From assembly GCA_001579985.1 (NCBI GenBank), contig LRSR01002326.1, positions 1-26,280 of the forward strand: DNA of 26,280 nucleotides, read 5' to 3'. Source of the stretch: Hypsibius dujardini. Its lineage: Eukaryota; Tardigrada; Eutardigrada; Parachela; Hypsibiidae. The translations under genes and the position numbers were made by a program. Each line of letters opens with the position of its first letter. Within the stretch, counting starts at the first letter, position 1. Below, one piece after another: positions 1-9,716 of this stretch. The notes under the pieces are model-generated. The model did no database searches. It saw nothing but the letters and a program-made list of their open reading frames with translations, and was not told the origin of the DNA.

Positions 1-64
<64 letters not shown>
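1..64. repeat. GTCT tetranucleotide microsatellite
   Basis: The window opens inside an uninterrupted run of about 16 GTCT units that decays into GTCTATTAACC. The array is cut by the window edge. Related CAGA/GTCT tracts recur at 1434-1476, about 21708-21722 and 23161-23426, so this tetranucleotide is abundant in this genome. It is not a telomere repeat. Confidence 0.97.
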
Positions 65-66
<2 letters not shown>

Positions 67-359
67 TAACCTGTTTGTTTAACGAGCAACGGATACGGTA
101 GAAGCGGCTGCTTACCAGAAGAAATGTGAAGGGTCATTTCTGTCAAAGTGGTTTCAAATTTCGATTATTTCCACCGTTTATCTTTGAGTTTTCAACCATT
201 GCAGCACAACGGGCTACTGCGCATCCGACGAAACGCTCGCATTACTCCCGAGAAACCGAAAGCGAGGACTCAGTGGATGAGACGCCTCCGTGGAAGTCGA
301 ACGGTACGCAACGGTAGCAGTCATGCTAATTTCAGCAAAATGAACCACATGCGCGATTG

Positions 360-686
360 ATGCTGCGTGCCTATTTTGTGCTTATTTACGTTGCAGGTGT
401 TCATAGCGGTTCCAAACGTGGCACCGACGGTGGTACCGAGGGCGGTACCGATGGTGGTACCGAGGGCGGTACCGATGGTGGTACCGATGGTGGTACCGAG
501 GGTAGTACTGATGGTGGTACCGAGGGTGGTACTGATGATGGTACTGAGGGTGGTACCGAGGGTGGTACCGAGGGTGGTACTGATGGTGGTACCGAGGGTG
601 TTACCGAGGGTGGTACTGATGATGGTGCCAAGGATATTGCCGAGCCAGCTGCCACTGCTGATAAGGCTTTCATTGCAAATTGGTAA
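360..686 (+). CDS. possible small secreted Gly-Thr-acidic repeat ORF (doubtful)
   Basis: An ORF of about 108 codons opens with MLRAYFVLIYVAGVHSG, which looks like a signal peptide, and then runs through 18 units read as Gly-Thr-(Glu/Asp)-Gly before a short tail and a stop. In this frame most differences between units fall on third codon positions or swap Glu for Asp, which would suit a translated repeat. Against this, the same 12-bp repeat sits in all five introns of the neighbouring transposase gene, and TTACGTTGCAG at about 386-396 also reads as a splice acceptor. GC-rich 12-mers leave several frames open by chance. I cannot decide between coding and intronic repeat. Confidence 0.25.
   Translation: MLRAYFVLIYVAGVHSGSKRGTDGGTEGGTDGGTEGGTDGGTDGGTEGSTDGGTEGGTDDGTEGGTEGGTEGGTDGGTEGVTEGGTDDGAKDIAEPAATADKAFIANW
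420..635 (+). repeat. 18-unit 12-bp GGTACCGAKGGT minisatellite
   Basis: Eighteen consecutive 12-bp units fit GGTACC-GA(G/T)-GGT, with occasional variants such as AGTACT, GTTACC and GGTGCC. It is the longest array of the GGTACC family in the window. The consensus is read on the plus strand here, opposite to most arrays in the transposase introns. Confidence 0.95.
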
Positions 687-903
687 GGATGTACGAACAT
701 TGGATATAGAAACATTAAACATATTTTATGTAACGATATATGTAAATATCATATTTTACTAGGCTCGAAGAAAACTTTAAAGCCTCAACCTACCGTAATG
801 TGAGGACAGGTGCTGCACTCGAACTCTTCACCACGTAAATTTATACTAATTTTTTTAACGGGCTGCATTTTATGAAAAGTCGGTACGGTACCGAGCGTGT
901 AAC

Positions 904-1155
904 ATGGTCGTACGTTTTAGAGAATGTACCTCGGCGGGGCTCGCGTTACCGGCGAAGGCATCCAGAGATTTAGCCACCATGGTCGCGAAAGTCTTTCCCG
1001 GATCCAAGAACGTCACTAAGAAGCGGCACCATCGGGTAAACGGGAAACAAGTTACAGCAGCTCCTTCTGTCCGCGTCTACACAAACCTGGAGATGCGGAA
1101 GCAAGACGGGGCGGGTTTCAAGGTCGACCCTAGCTTTATGCACTTCATTGTTTAA
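904..1155 (+). CDS. hypothetical basic protein fragment
   Basis: An 83-codon plus-strand ORF (open a little further upstream, from about 853) ends at a TAA at 1153-1155. The peptide is basic in the middle (KKRHHRVNGK) and has no motif I recognise. GTACGTTTTAG at about 908-918 could be a splice acceptor that would make this a last exon. It lies between the GGTACC array at 420-635 and the convergent transposase end at 1262, so it could be a second gene of the same mobile element, but nothing proves it. Treat as hypothetical. Confidence 0.25.
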   Translation: MVVRFRECTSAGLALPAKASRDLATMVAKVFPGSKNVTKKRHHRVNGKQVTAAPSVRVYTNLEMRKQDGAGFKVDPSFMHFIV

Positions 1156-1433
1156 TTAATTGTAATTGTTGATATCTCCATCATCCTTGTCAAACACACA
1201 GTTACGGGGCACATGCACAGGTAGAATTTTGTTCAGTTGTTTCGCAGAGTGTATACGACGCTTATACGAGTAGTTGGAGATTTCCTTGCGGCGCCCATTC
1301 ATTTTTAGTGTCGCTGCGCATTAAAGCATAAAATGTAACTTGCGCTTTATGGCATAGGTTCCTATGCCCCATTAGATTTTGGTTAGCTCTGACTGCAATT
1401 GCACACAGTGGTATTTGAATTCATACTACGTAC

Positions 1434-1476
1434 TCAATACAGTACAGACAAACAGACAGATAGACAGACGGACAGA
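1434..1476. repeat. CAGA-type microsatellite in transposase intron 5
   Basis: An imperfect CAGA tract (ACAGACAAACAGACAGATAG and on) lies directly beside the GGTACC units of the same intron. The transposase intron 5 is therefore mostly two different tandem repeats. Confidence 0.8.
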
Positions 1477-1484
1477 CGTCCTAT

Positions 1485-1570
1485 GGTTGTACCTAAAATG
1501 GTGCCAATGGTGGTACCCATGGTGGTACCTACGATGGTACGTATGGTGGTACCAATTTTGTTACCAATTC
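1485..1570 (+). repeat. GGTACC minisatellite, transposase intron 5 (1393-1612)
   Basis: About seven degenerate 12-bp units, of form GGTACCNAYGGT on the plus strand. That is the reverse of the orientation in introns 1 to 4. Proposed intron: donor GTAAAC at 1612-1607 and acceptor GCAG ending at 1393 on the minus strand. Confidence 0.85.
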
Positions 1571-2256
1571 TTGTTTTAGCGTTTGACCGACATACGAACA
1601 ATATGGGTTTACAAAAAGTATAACTACGGGAGATTCTGCAAAACTTGTTCTTCTGCATGTCATTCCAAGTTCCTGGTGTCGTCCCCTTTGCGTGATGCTT
1701 CTTCAGCGTATCTTGGTAGATCCGAAAGGCCTTGAAGGTCTGGTTTAACTGAAAAGCCTGGCCAGGACTCAAATTGGGATCGGAAATGACAGCGAAAAAT
1801 TCTTGATGAGTTTTCAGAGCAAAGGCAACAGACTCAGCTGTTGGAGGGTATCTTCCATCCTCGAAAGCAGTTTCTTCTGGCATTTGGAAGGGCTCTAATT
1901 CTTCCGGCTCCATCGGTAAGTCTGTGAAAGCTTCGTGCAGATTCACGGAAGCGCAGATCTGAAAAAACGGGTGAATAAGGTTTCGCCGCACTTCATTAAA
2001 GTGGACACTGCTGCTGAAGGGCCGGGAAACCAAATGTTTGCACACAAAAAAGCGGCTCAATAGGAAGTCCGGACAACTGCAGATCCATCGGGAAGGGTCT
2101 GTATGGTACACATCGGAGCGAGGCGTTCGGTTATGTTTCTCCCCACTCCTTCCGGAATGCCTGAAAACAGAAAAGAATTAAATTATGCGACGGCTTAGAT
2201 GCTATCTGAGCAAGGAAATTGGCGCCAGCGTTGGCAACAGCATAAGTGCAACATCA

Positions 2257-2312
2257 GGTACCACCGTTAGTACCAGCCTTCGTACCACTGTGGGTACCGT
2301 CGCAGGTACCAA
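2257..2312 (-). repeat. GGTACC minisatellite, transposase intron 4 (2161-2337)
   Basis: Five 12-bp units, consensus GGTACYNRCGGT on the minus (coding) strand. The intron runs from donor GTATTAAG at 2337 to acceptor CTGTTTTCAG ending at 2161. The exons join as WWQ-AFRKEW, which fits the family. Confidence 0.85.
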
Positions 2313-2825
2313 TCTATCCCAGATAAAAACTTAATACCTGCCACCACCGAGGATGCTCGCGTTTCCCTTGGCGTAGTTGAAGTTTGTGGACGAAATGGTT
2401 CATCACGTCGGATACCAGAATGAAAAACAGGAAGTCCAAACGTGGACGGTGGTTGTGGTGAAGTGGATTGTGCTTCAGGTATTTGAAATGAGATTCACAT
2501 AGCATGTTGGTCCGTGCCAGTGGAATGGTTGGGGCAGATGAGCGGCACCAAAGTGACCACATTTCGTCGCAATACCACTTGGTGTACATGTACATCAGAA
2601 GGGATTCGAGACTCTGTTCCATGCAATAAATCACAATTTCTCGAAAGGATTCAGCACGAATTTCTAACGCCGTCGGAAATGTACCGTCATCACGAGGAAT
2701 CAGCATATGACGATGAAAGTGACGATTCATCATGGCATGAATGAAACATCTCTGGGCTTCCGTTACTGAAATGTCACAAGTTGAAAAATCCATTAGCATC
2801 TCAGATGTAACATCTACACTATATA

Positions 2826-2855
2826 GGTACCACCGTAAGTATCCCCCTAGGTACC
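2826..2855 (-). repeat. GGTACC units, transposase intron 3 (2814-2913)
   Basis: Two and a half units in a 100-bp intron bounded by GTGAGC at 2913 and GTGTAG ending at 2814. This is the shortest array and suggests the minimal state of the repeat within an intron. Confidence 0.75.
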
Positions 2856-3383
2856 AACATGGAAACATCCATAATAATAAAGCATATAGTACAGCATATA
2901 CCAGCGTGCTCACCTGAGAGTCCTTGCTTATGTCCTGAAGACGCTCCGATTGATGACTTATATCCTTCTGCATTTGAGGGAGGAAGATTATATTTGGCAC
3001 AGTCCGTTAGGAAAGAGTGCAAACGAAACGCAGCTGCGTTGACCGGCTTCCGACTTTCAATCGCCTCTCGACTGCTCTGTTGACGTGCCACCAGCAAAGT
3101 TGAATTTTTGCCGACGGCCAAACTACTTTGGCCGCAGTGATCTCCGCTTGATCCTTGTCCATGAAAATAAATTCCGGCAAGACTCCGCGCATTTTCAGTT
3201 GACTAAACCACTCCTTTAGTGCTACCACTTTGCCGCCAGCAGCCGTAATGGACGACAGAACAAGATATGATATGGGATAACCTTCTCCATTGATAGTGGC
3301 CATGCAAACGAAGAGTTCCATGCCCTGTTTATTAGTTCCGTCTGTAAATATAGCAAACATTAAATAAATAAACTTTACCAAGG

Positions 3384-3475
3384 CCCCACCGTTGGTACCA
3401 CCACCGATACCACGGCAAGTACCACCATGAGAACCACCGCAGGTACCACCGTGGGTACCACCGTTAGTAACACCC
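3384..3475 (-). repeat. GGTACC minisatellite, transposase intron 2 (3342-3534)
   Basis: Seven units on the coding strand such as GGTACCCACGGT and GGTACCTGCGGT. The intron starts at GTAAGT (3534) and ends at TATTTACAG (3342), and interrupts the catalytic VDSTY block. Splicing it out restores a clean family match, which makes this the best-supported intron. Confidence 0.92.
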
Positions 3476-4196
3476 CTGGCCTCTACCATAGGCAAAGATT
3501 GCGAACGTCATAACATTTACACATCAAAACTTACATGTACTATCCACGTAGAAATCTTTCTCGCATTCCGGATGATTCATGACGTCATGGAATAGTGGCG
3601 TGGTAATTCCGAGGCAGATACAGGACTCAAATGTGCGGCATATAATATCCACTTTCTGCTGTTCCCCCAAGAACATCACTGCAGATTTTATTGGTTCTTC
3701 GTGGCGCTTGTACTTCTCCATCTTGGCGGCTGCCCAGTGGTATCTGATCTGATTAGGTGTAATGCGGGCCATCTCTGGCATTTGGCCGTCTGCAAACTTC
3801 TTTCGAAGCTGAGTAGCTATATCGCCGGACCGAAGGCTGCAGTTGTCGCGGATAAAAGTGATAATGGCGTCGGGCACTTCATTGCCTTGAGACACTTCGT
3901 GCGATATGGCGTGTAGAAGAGAGAATTCAGCACGGCCATTCGAATACATGGTGAGCGATAGCGAGCCGCGACAATTGAAAAGAGGAGCCGGATTGGATAG
4001 TTTTTGCGTTTCCCGTCATGGCGATCCGTTCTGTTACGGGGACGGTCTTCAGCCTGACGACAGCGTAGATTGAAAATCGCTCTCCCATTTATGAATTTTG
4101 TCGGTCTGCTGGTGCGCGAGCTGAAGCAAATACAAAATTAATAATTACTACTGTTCCATAGGGCTATTCAAGATAATGTTACTATTTGCAGTCATT

Positions 4197-4414
4197 GGTA
4201 CCATACGTAGTACCATCCTAGGTACCATGTGTGGTACCATCCTAGGTACCATGTGTGGTACCATCCTAGGTACCATGTGTGGTACCATTCTAGGTACCAT
4301 GTGTGGTACCATCCTAGGTATTATACGTGGTACCATTCTGGATACCACCAGTAACACCACAATATGCACCTCCGTAAGTACCACGCTTGGCACTACTACT
4401 GGAAGTACAACAGG
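4197..4414 (-). repeat. GGTACC minisatellite, transposase intron 1, downstream array
   Basis: About 18 units of 12 bp. The first part alternates GGTACCATCCTA and GGTACCATGTGT on the plus strand as a 24-bp higher-order repeat, and the rest is more diverged. It lies in the 538-bp intron 1 (4121-4658; acceptor TTTGCTTCAG ending at 4121). Confidence 0.92.
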
Positions 4415-4549
4415 CATTAAGTCATCATAAAATATAATATCGTCTTAAGTTTTATATTTATACCGCAACAATATTTTTTCCTAAATAAACGTCCAGTTGA
4501 AACAGTTTAATCTTTTTGGTAACAGCGTTTTGTTCACAACGATGACTAA

Positions 4550-4630
4550 ACCACCGTAGGTACCACTGTAAGTACTACCGTAGGCACCACTGTAAGTACC
4601 ACCGTAAATACCAATGAAGAAACCAATGTA
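4550..4630 (-). repeat. GGTACC minisatellite, transposase intron 1, donor-side array
   Basis: Six to seven units such as GGTACYTACRGT on the coding strand, starting about 30 bp after the proposed donor (AG|GTTGG at 4658). Intron 1 thus carries two separate arrays, about 140 bp apart, with different unit variants. Confidence 0.88.
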
Positions 4631-5113
4631 AACAACAACAAAAAACGGACCAACCAACCTAAATAAATGTCCGTCGCATTCACCAATTTCGTGCAGAAGC
4701 CGACCGCCTTCGCGTTCAATTTCACCATCGAGAATTTCTTTTTGAAGTTGAAGAACGCCTTTGATATGATATCCTGACTCGTTTTCAGCAGCTTCATCGG
4801 TGATATATCGAATGGCCTTACAGCAGTCCTCGATGTTGTTAAAAATCTTAGTCAGGGCGGTCACTGGGACTTGAGGAATTTGGATTTCAGCTCCATCCTT
4901 CGCTGAAGATGATGCTGGTGCGTAATCATCCACAGTAGAAGACGGAAAAGATGAATTGGTGGAGGTTTTGGTGGCGACCCTGCGGGTCTTATCCGCTTGT
5001 CGACACCCTGAGCAGCTGTTGCACCATTTAGATCCTCGTTCGGAAATAAAATGGGCATCGGGTTTTTCTTTTTTACACCCGGTGCATTTGCGAACGGAAA
5101 CTTTCAGGTCCAT

Positions 5114-5735
5114 TATTATAAAAAAGTACAGAAGAAATGTCGAGAATCAGAAACTATCAACAAATTGATAGATAAATGTATCTGACATAGTATACCACGT
5201 GGAGTTGAGTTTGCGCACGATTTGGAATTAGATATGTGTAAATGGGGCGGACAAATATGATCTGGGTTGGGCACAGCAAAATCATGAAAATTCTCTAAGT
5301 CGATATGCTGAATGGATTGAACTGAACGCCGTTACAGGTTTTGTGTCACAACTTCCGCATATCGTTTAATACGCGCAGTATTATGTTGATGAGCTACGGT
5401 GCATTATACTAAAAGAATAAAAACTTATTATCTATTAATTCTTCTGATTGGACTGATTTCTTTTTAAATGAAAAATGTTATTTTTCTAATTAAATGTGAG
5501 TGAATTTTAGTTGTGTGGTAATCGAAATATAAACTTAAATCAGTAATGCATGGGGTGAGATTATATTGAAAAGCGGGGTCACGCACTGTATGTGCTTAGT
5601 GCTGTTTCTTGTTTTTTCCAGCTATAGTGGTCAGGAAATTGATTGAACCCTTTCCTACTACTTCTCATCTCCCTCCTTAATCCGTCATTCGTTAGTTTCA
5701 GTCTGAGGTTAATTTAAACATATAACTGGACGTCC
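5114..5735. other. AT-rich stretch upstream of transposase
   Basis: No ORF with coding character is seen. It should contain the transposase promoter and the element's 5' end. I compared it by eye with 1160-1400 and found no convincing terminal inverted repeat, so the element boundary is unknown. Confidence 0.5.
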
Positions 5736-5780
5736 GTGTTCATCTTGTGGGAGACAAATTCGGCCCCGATCAACCACAAC

Positions 5781-5920
5781 ATGGCCACGACCCTTCAAGA
5801 GCAACTCACGGGTAACGGACACTTCATGTGCACATACCGCAGCCTCAGTTCGGATAATTCGACCAAATTTTTATCGGAGTTGTCAGACTTCCGACGAGTC
5901 AGTCGCGGTACGCCACGTAA
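5781..5920 (+). CDS. possible first exon of an unknown gene
   Basis: CAACATGGCCACGACC at 5777-5792 is a good start context, and the next 46 codons (MATTLQEQLTGNGHF...) are GC-richer than the surroundings. They end just before a GTAATT donor-like site at about 5919. No downstream exon could be joined and the peptide is not recognised. A chance ORF is equally possible. Confidence 0.2.
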
Positions 5921-6083
5921 TTGCGTAAACTATTGCTTAAGGGGCAGAAAATGTTTTTTATCTCGGCGGATTTTTATTTTTATTTTTCTTTGGACACGCT
6001 GGGAAGCTGAGGCGGTTATTAGTAAGTTGACAAGTAGTGTTAGTAGGATGGCATGTAGTGGTACTGTATATAGCCTTTCCTAG

Positions 6084-6647
6084 CTCAATATTCCAACGAG
6101 TCAGGTGTCCTAAAGGAGATCGCCGCAATGAATGGAAGTCGGGTACTGCCATCGGACCTGTACTGGTAAAATAAAGTTCACCCCAACAAACAACCGACTA
6201 TAAAAGAGTTATATCCGACCCGTGACACGATCAAGCTTGGACCTCGAACTCACGCATTGAAAACAAGAATCTGTCATCACTACATATCAATAGGCGTTGC
6301 ATACATAAAACCTGCGAGTTTATCACGGAGCACCGAGGATATGACGTACGAAGAAATGCAGAAAATGTTTGCATGGATTTTCGTCGTGTGATATTATTTG
6401 ATGCTTCATGCTGACTTAGACGAAAAAACCGGCCGTACTGAAAAGCGCCCCGCAAACAACCGCGCTGCGTGTTAAGCAAACAATGAAAAATCCAAGTGCA
6501 GGCGTATTTTCCAGCTCATAGACGCACATGATACTGGGACGCAGTTTTCCGAATCTATAGAAAAATTAAACTTCGAAACACTCCCACCCATCGATCTATA
6601 CTTCATATAGTTAGCTCTTCAACAACACGTAAAAGGTTTAGTGTCCC
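6084..6647. other. intergenic stretch, nothing firm
   Basis: A TATAAAAG at 6199-6206 is not followed by a recognisable coding start. Short antisense ORFs here have no coding features. The right end grades into the promoter of the secreted-protein gene. Confidence 0.4.
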
Positions 6648-6655
6648 TATAAAAG
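6648..6655 (+). promoter_or_regulatory. TATA box of the secreted-protein gene
   Basis: TATAAAAG lies 78 bp upstream of the predicted ATG at 6733. With the usual spacing of about 30 bp, transcription would start near 6680 and leave a 5' leader of about 50 bases. Confidence 0.6.
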
Positions 6656-6732
6656 GTACTGTTCACAGGAGCGGCCATCCTCCACGGTCCGCCGGGATAA
6701 CACCGTGTCTATCACCCCGCATTGCAAACAAA

Positions 6733-9552
6733 ATGATTTCGCTTAGCCTTCAGACTTTACTAGTCTGTCTCGGTAGGAAAACCAAGTGGTATTATAATTT
6801 TTACCATTCTCCAAATTCAACCGTTGTCTTTCTTTCGGTTTCTCCATTCCAGGCCTCGTCGTTTGTGTTCACGGCCACTTCGGCGGAGATTCCCAGTCTA
6901 ACGAAGTAGGCGATGACTCTGCGGCGAACCTGAACTTTAGGCTTATCCAGTTGGGCTTCTTCGGTGAAGGCGGAGAGAATGCTGGACGACCCAAGCCGCG
7001 ACCGCGCCTTCCGCCCTTCTTCGTGGGAGCTTACCGGTCGGTCCCGAGCCGAGACTGGCAGATCAACATGTTCCAGATCTACAATGCCACTGGTATTTGC
7101 AGTGATTATCATTTTTTAATTACTGCTTATCAATTCACCAAAAAAAGAAATAACGCAAGTCCGGTGAAAAATTTCATTTGTCTGAAAAGTTACGAGCGTC
7201 AAAAAGTGGGCCCAATGGTAAGACATTTTTTCGTATATGGTTTGACAATACATTTCATTATTATTATTATTATTATTAAGGTTGACGAATTCATTAAACG
7301 AATGTGGCAACAATTTTTAAATGTCAAGAAATTGAAAACAGTTGGTTCCGCGTAAGGGATCCTTAGATGCGTATTTCGGTAAAATAATCTGTTACTTGCC
7401 GGGTGATTGCTTGATTTGGTACGCGATTGTTCACTTTACGCCAGGGTTTCCGACTGATTACGTCAATGCCGTGATGGTCATCAACATCACTGACCTCCGC
7501 AACGGCAGCTTCCGTTTCGTCGAGTCCGCGGACAATACTACGTTCTACGATCTGGTCTTCAAACTCGACCAGCCCATTGTCGTCAACGGAACAAATTCGT
7601 CGAGCGACGGGCAGGTAAATGAACGACCAGACCACGCATTGGTCTATCGTGACCTTTACGCTGCCTGTTTAAAGTTTTGTTTTAAATTATGCCTTCCGCA
7701 TTCTATTTGGAGTGATATTCCGTTCTTGTTAATACAGTTTGCAGCTTAATTTCGGTCGATGAAAAATTGCACCGCGACGGCAATGAGATTTCCTACATTG
7801 TAAACTTTATCAAAATTCTGAATTTTTTTCTTTCAGCCTATTTTTTTCTTTCGAAATTTTTATTAATTTAATACTAGATTATCGAAAAATTAATAGAGCC
7901 ACCGTTTTTGCATTTCCGGTCTAGACCGATACGCCTCGTAACTCCGCCTCCAAAATAAGGCAACTCATCATTTTTGCCGCATTTGGTTGAACGTCTTCTT
8001 GGCATCTTATTTTCCGCTATTAAACCAGCATAATTAACTGTCAATTTTGTTTTCCTGTCGCATAGTACATGTTCATGGCTGCTCGTTCGAAGTTGACGGT
8101 CTGGTCCAACTCCACAGCGCTGGGATTGAGCCGTGCAGATATGCAGTTTGACCCCCGCGGTCGTTGCAACGGTGTGGACGTGGTACGTTACCCTTATTTA
8201 TATCACTTTTTTTAATTATCATCATTAATATCATTATAATTAATATCCTTTAACATCATTAGATATCATTAATATCATAATATAACATCATAATACATAT
8301 CATTGAACATTATTCAAATTGTACTTAATATCATTTATTTTGAGATGATATTGTTTTCAACTCTCTGAGTACCAGGCAGCATACACTTGCTAGATTTACA
8401 GGTCACATTGCATTTCCTGAGCGAGTTCTGGGTCTTATCGCCCTGCCGTTTTCTGCTTTGATATTTTAAACGAATTTAAATTCTTGTTTAGGATACATCT
8501 TTGGGAAAAACCATTTCAGAGAGTGGGAAATCCACCTAGCACCACTTTGCCAACACTTTGGAGGCTTGTATACTAGCTCACGCAGTGTCCACATAAAACG
8601 GTTTTACGCCACACCAAAAAATAAGAGTCTAGACTGCTCAGTAATAAGTGAAAAATAATTGAAATTTCAGATTTCGGACTTCAAATAACGGAATAAAAAA
8701 ATTTAACCATTAGGAATTGATTATAACGCCGCCCAATGATTCTGCATGTGGTTACTTGGTACCGGTAACATGCCAGCAGCTAACCATACAATCAACTATT
8801 GCGCGCGGCACAAAATCAACAACAGTGAATCCAACATGTCTGTTCAAATCTGCATAAAATGGTTTCTTTCCCATGAAAAGAAAGAGAAAAACATTTATTT
8901 TGTATAGTTTTTCAATAGAGGCCGTCCTGGGATGGAGCCAAAAAAACAGCTTATTGAACTGCTCAAAATGCCTAGTCGCTCCATTCCGCGGAAATTTAAA
9001 CAGTTTCCAAAATACTCCATGGTGAGTCGATTCTAAACGCGCATTGGATAGAGAAACAGATGGTGTCGATCAAATTACTATAGAATATTTAAAAAAAAAA
9101 CGGGAAACGGTGAAGGGAGCGAACAAAATTGAAAGACGTAAATTGACAAATGGCTGTTACCAAAAAAATCAAAATGCTGGTGTTGGATCCTTAACGGGGT
9201 AACTGCCCAATGTTTCCTATACCCAATTGCGGCTTCATTCGGCAGCTTACCTAATCTAGCAATGTTTTGCTAGACCCGGTACTACTCGTATACGCAAAAT
9301 ACCTCGTTACCAGAGAGTTAAACTGCGGAAATGTATTTTTTAAGATATCCTCTGACTCTTCAGGTCTATCGGATTATGGATCCTAAAATCACCGGAGCAC
9401 GTCATTTCCGTCGAGTGCGTCGCAAGCCGAGGCAAGATGAAGATGAGTCCGTTGAGCCAATGGAGGAAAACAACGATCAGTCGCACAGTTCCCCACTAAT
9501 GCAGGACGATTCCGGTAATCAGGAAGACGATGACGAAGGGGAGGACGAATAA
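6733..9552 (+). CDS. secreted N-glycosylated orphan protein, five exons, 251 aa
   Basis: Exons 6733-6772, 6853-7092, 7445-7614, 8066-8182 and 9364-9552 join with phases 1, 1, 0, 0 and sum to 756 bp with a TAA stop. The start ACAAAATGA is good. The N-terminus (MISLSLQTLLVCLGLVVCVHG) is a clear signal peptide. Residues 50-75 are Gly/Pro/Arg rich. Seven N-glycosylation sequons follow, at about N91, N107, N113, N124, N141, N144 and N165. Then comes a basic run RRVRRK (205-210), which could be a furin-type site, and a strongly acidic tail with DDDEGEDE near the end. After the signal peptide the only Cys is about C184, so it is not a disulfide-rich toxin or inhibitor. No family is recognised. The start exon is separated from the rest by an 80-bp intron. 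Confidence 0.75.
8183..9363. other. large last intron of the secreted-protein gene
   Basis: This 1181-bp intron begins with a degenerate ATCATTAATATCATAA tract (about 8217-8340). The remainder is AT-rich and shows no ORF or inverted repeat that I could see. Confidence 0.6.
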
Positions 9553-9716
9553 ACTTATTCCCGACCTCAATCTCTGCGGTGTAGTTTTCATGCCTTTGGT
9601 GTTGTAAGATCCGCGAAACTATGACTACGCCTAAGTTTTGAGCTTACAAAGACATACTAATGGAGTTCTTAGTCATTGTGAAGTCATTGTGAAGGGCCAG
9701 TTAAAAATCTGCGTAA

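Larger units (their letters stand above)
1262..5113 (-). pseudogene. MULE-type transposase with SWIM zinc finger, six exons, frameshifted
   Basis: Minus-strand exons by splice signals: 5113-4659, 4120-3535, 3341-2914, 2813-2338, 2160-1613 and probably 1392-1262. Exon 1 encodes a small Cys cluster (C-x2-C, then C-x2-C-x2-C). The end of exon 2 and start of exon 3 join to VDSTYGTNKQGMELFV, the first Asp block of Mutator-like transposases. Exon 3 carries the second Asp (FIFMDKDQAE) and the QLCWWHV motif. Exon 4 carries the likely catalytic Glu (TNMLCESHFKYLK) and an RPRLD block. Exon 5 carries a SWIM zinc finger (ICSCP...VCKHL). Splice phases fit across all introns only if single-base frame breaks are accepted near 4000, near 3065 and near 2130, so the copy looks recently dead, or the assembly has indel errors. 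Exon 6 (47 codons, stop at 1262-1264) is phase-compatible but has no known motif. Terminal inverted repeats were not found. Confidence 0.88.

Noticed and set aside
420-635. CRISPR-like regular array
   Set aside because: Units are contiguous 12-mers with no spacers, in a eukaryotic genome. It is a minisatellite.
1160-5700. Terminal inverted repeats of the MULE element
   Set aside because: I compared both flanks by eye and found no convincing long inverted match, so element ends are left undefined.
6199-6206. TATAAAAG as a promoter
   Set aside because: No plausible coding start or exon follows before the stronger TATA box at 6648.
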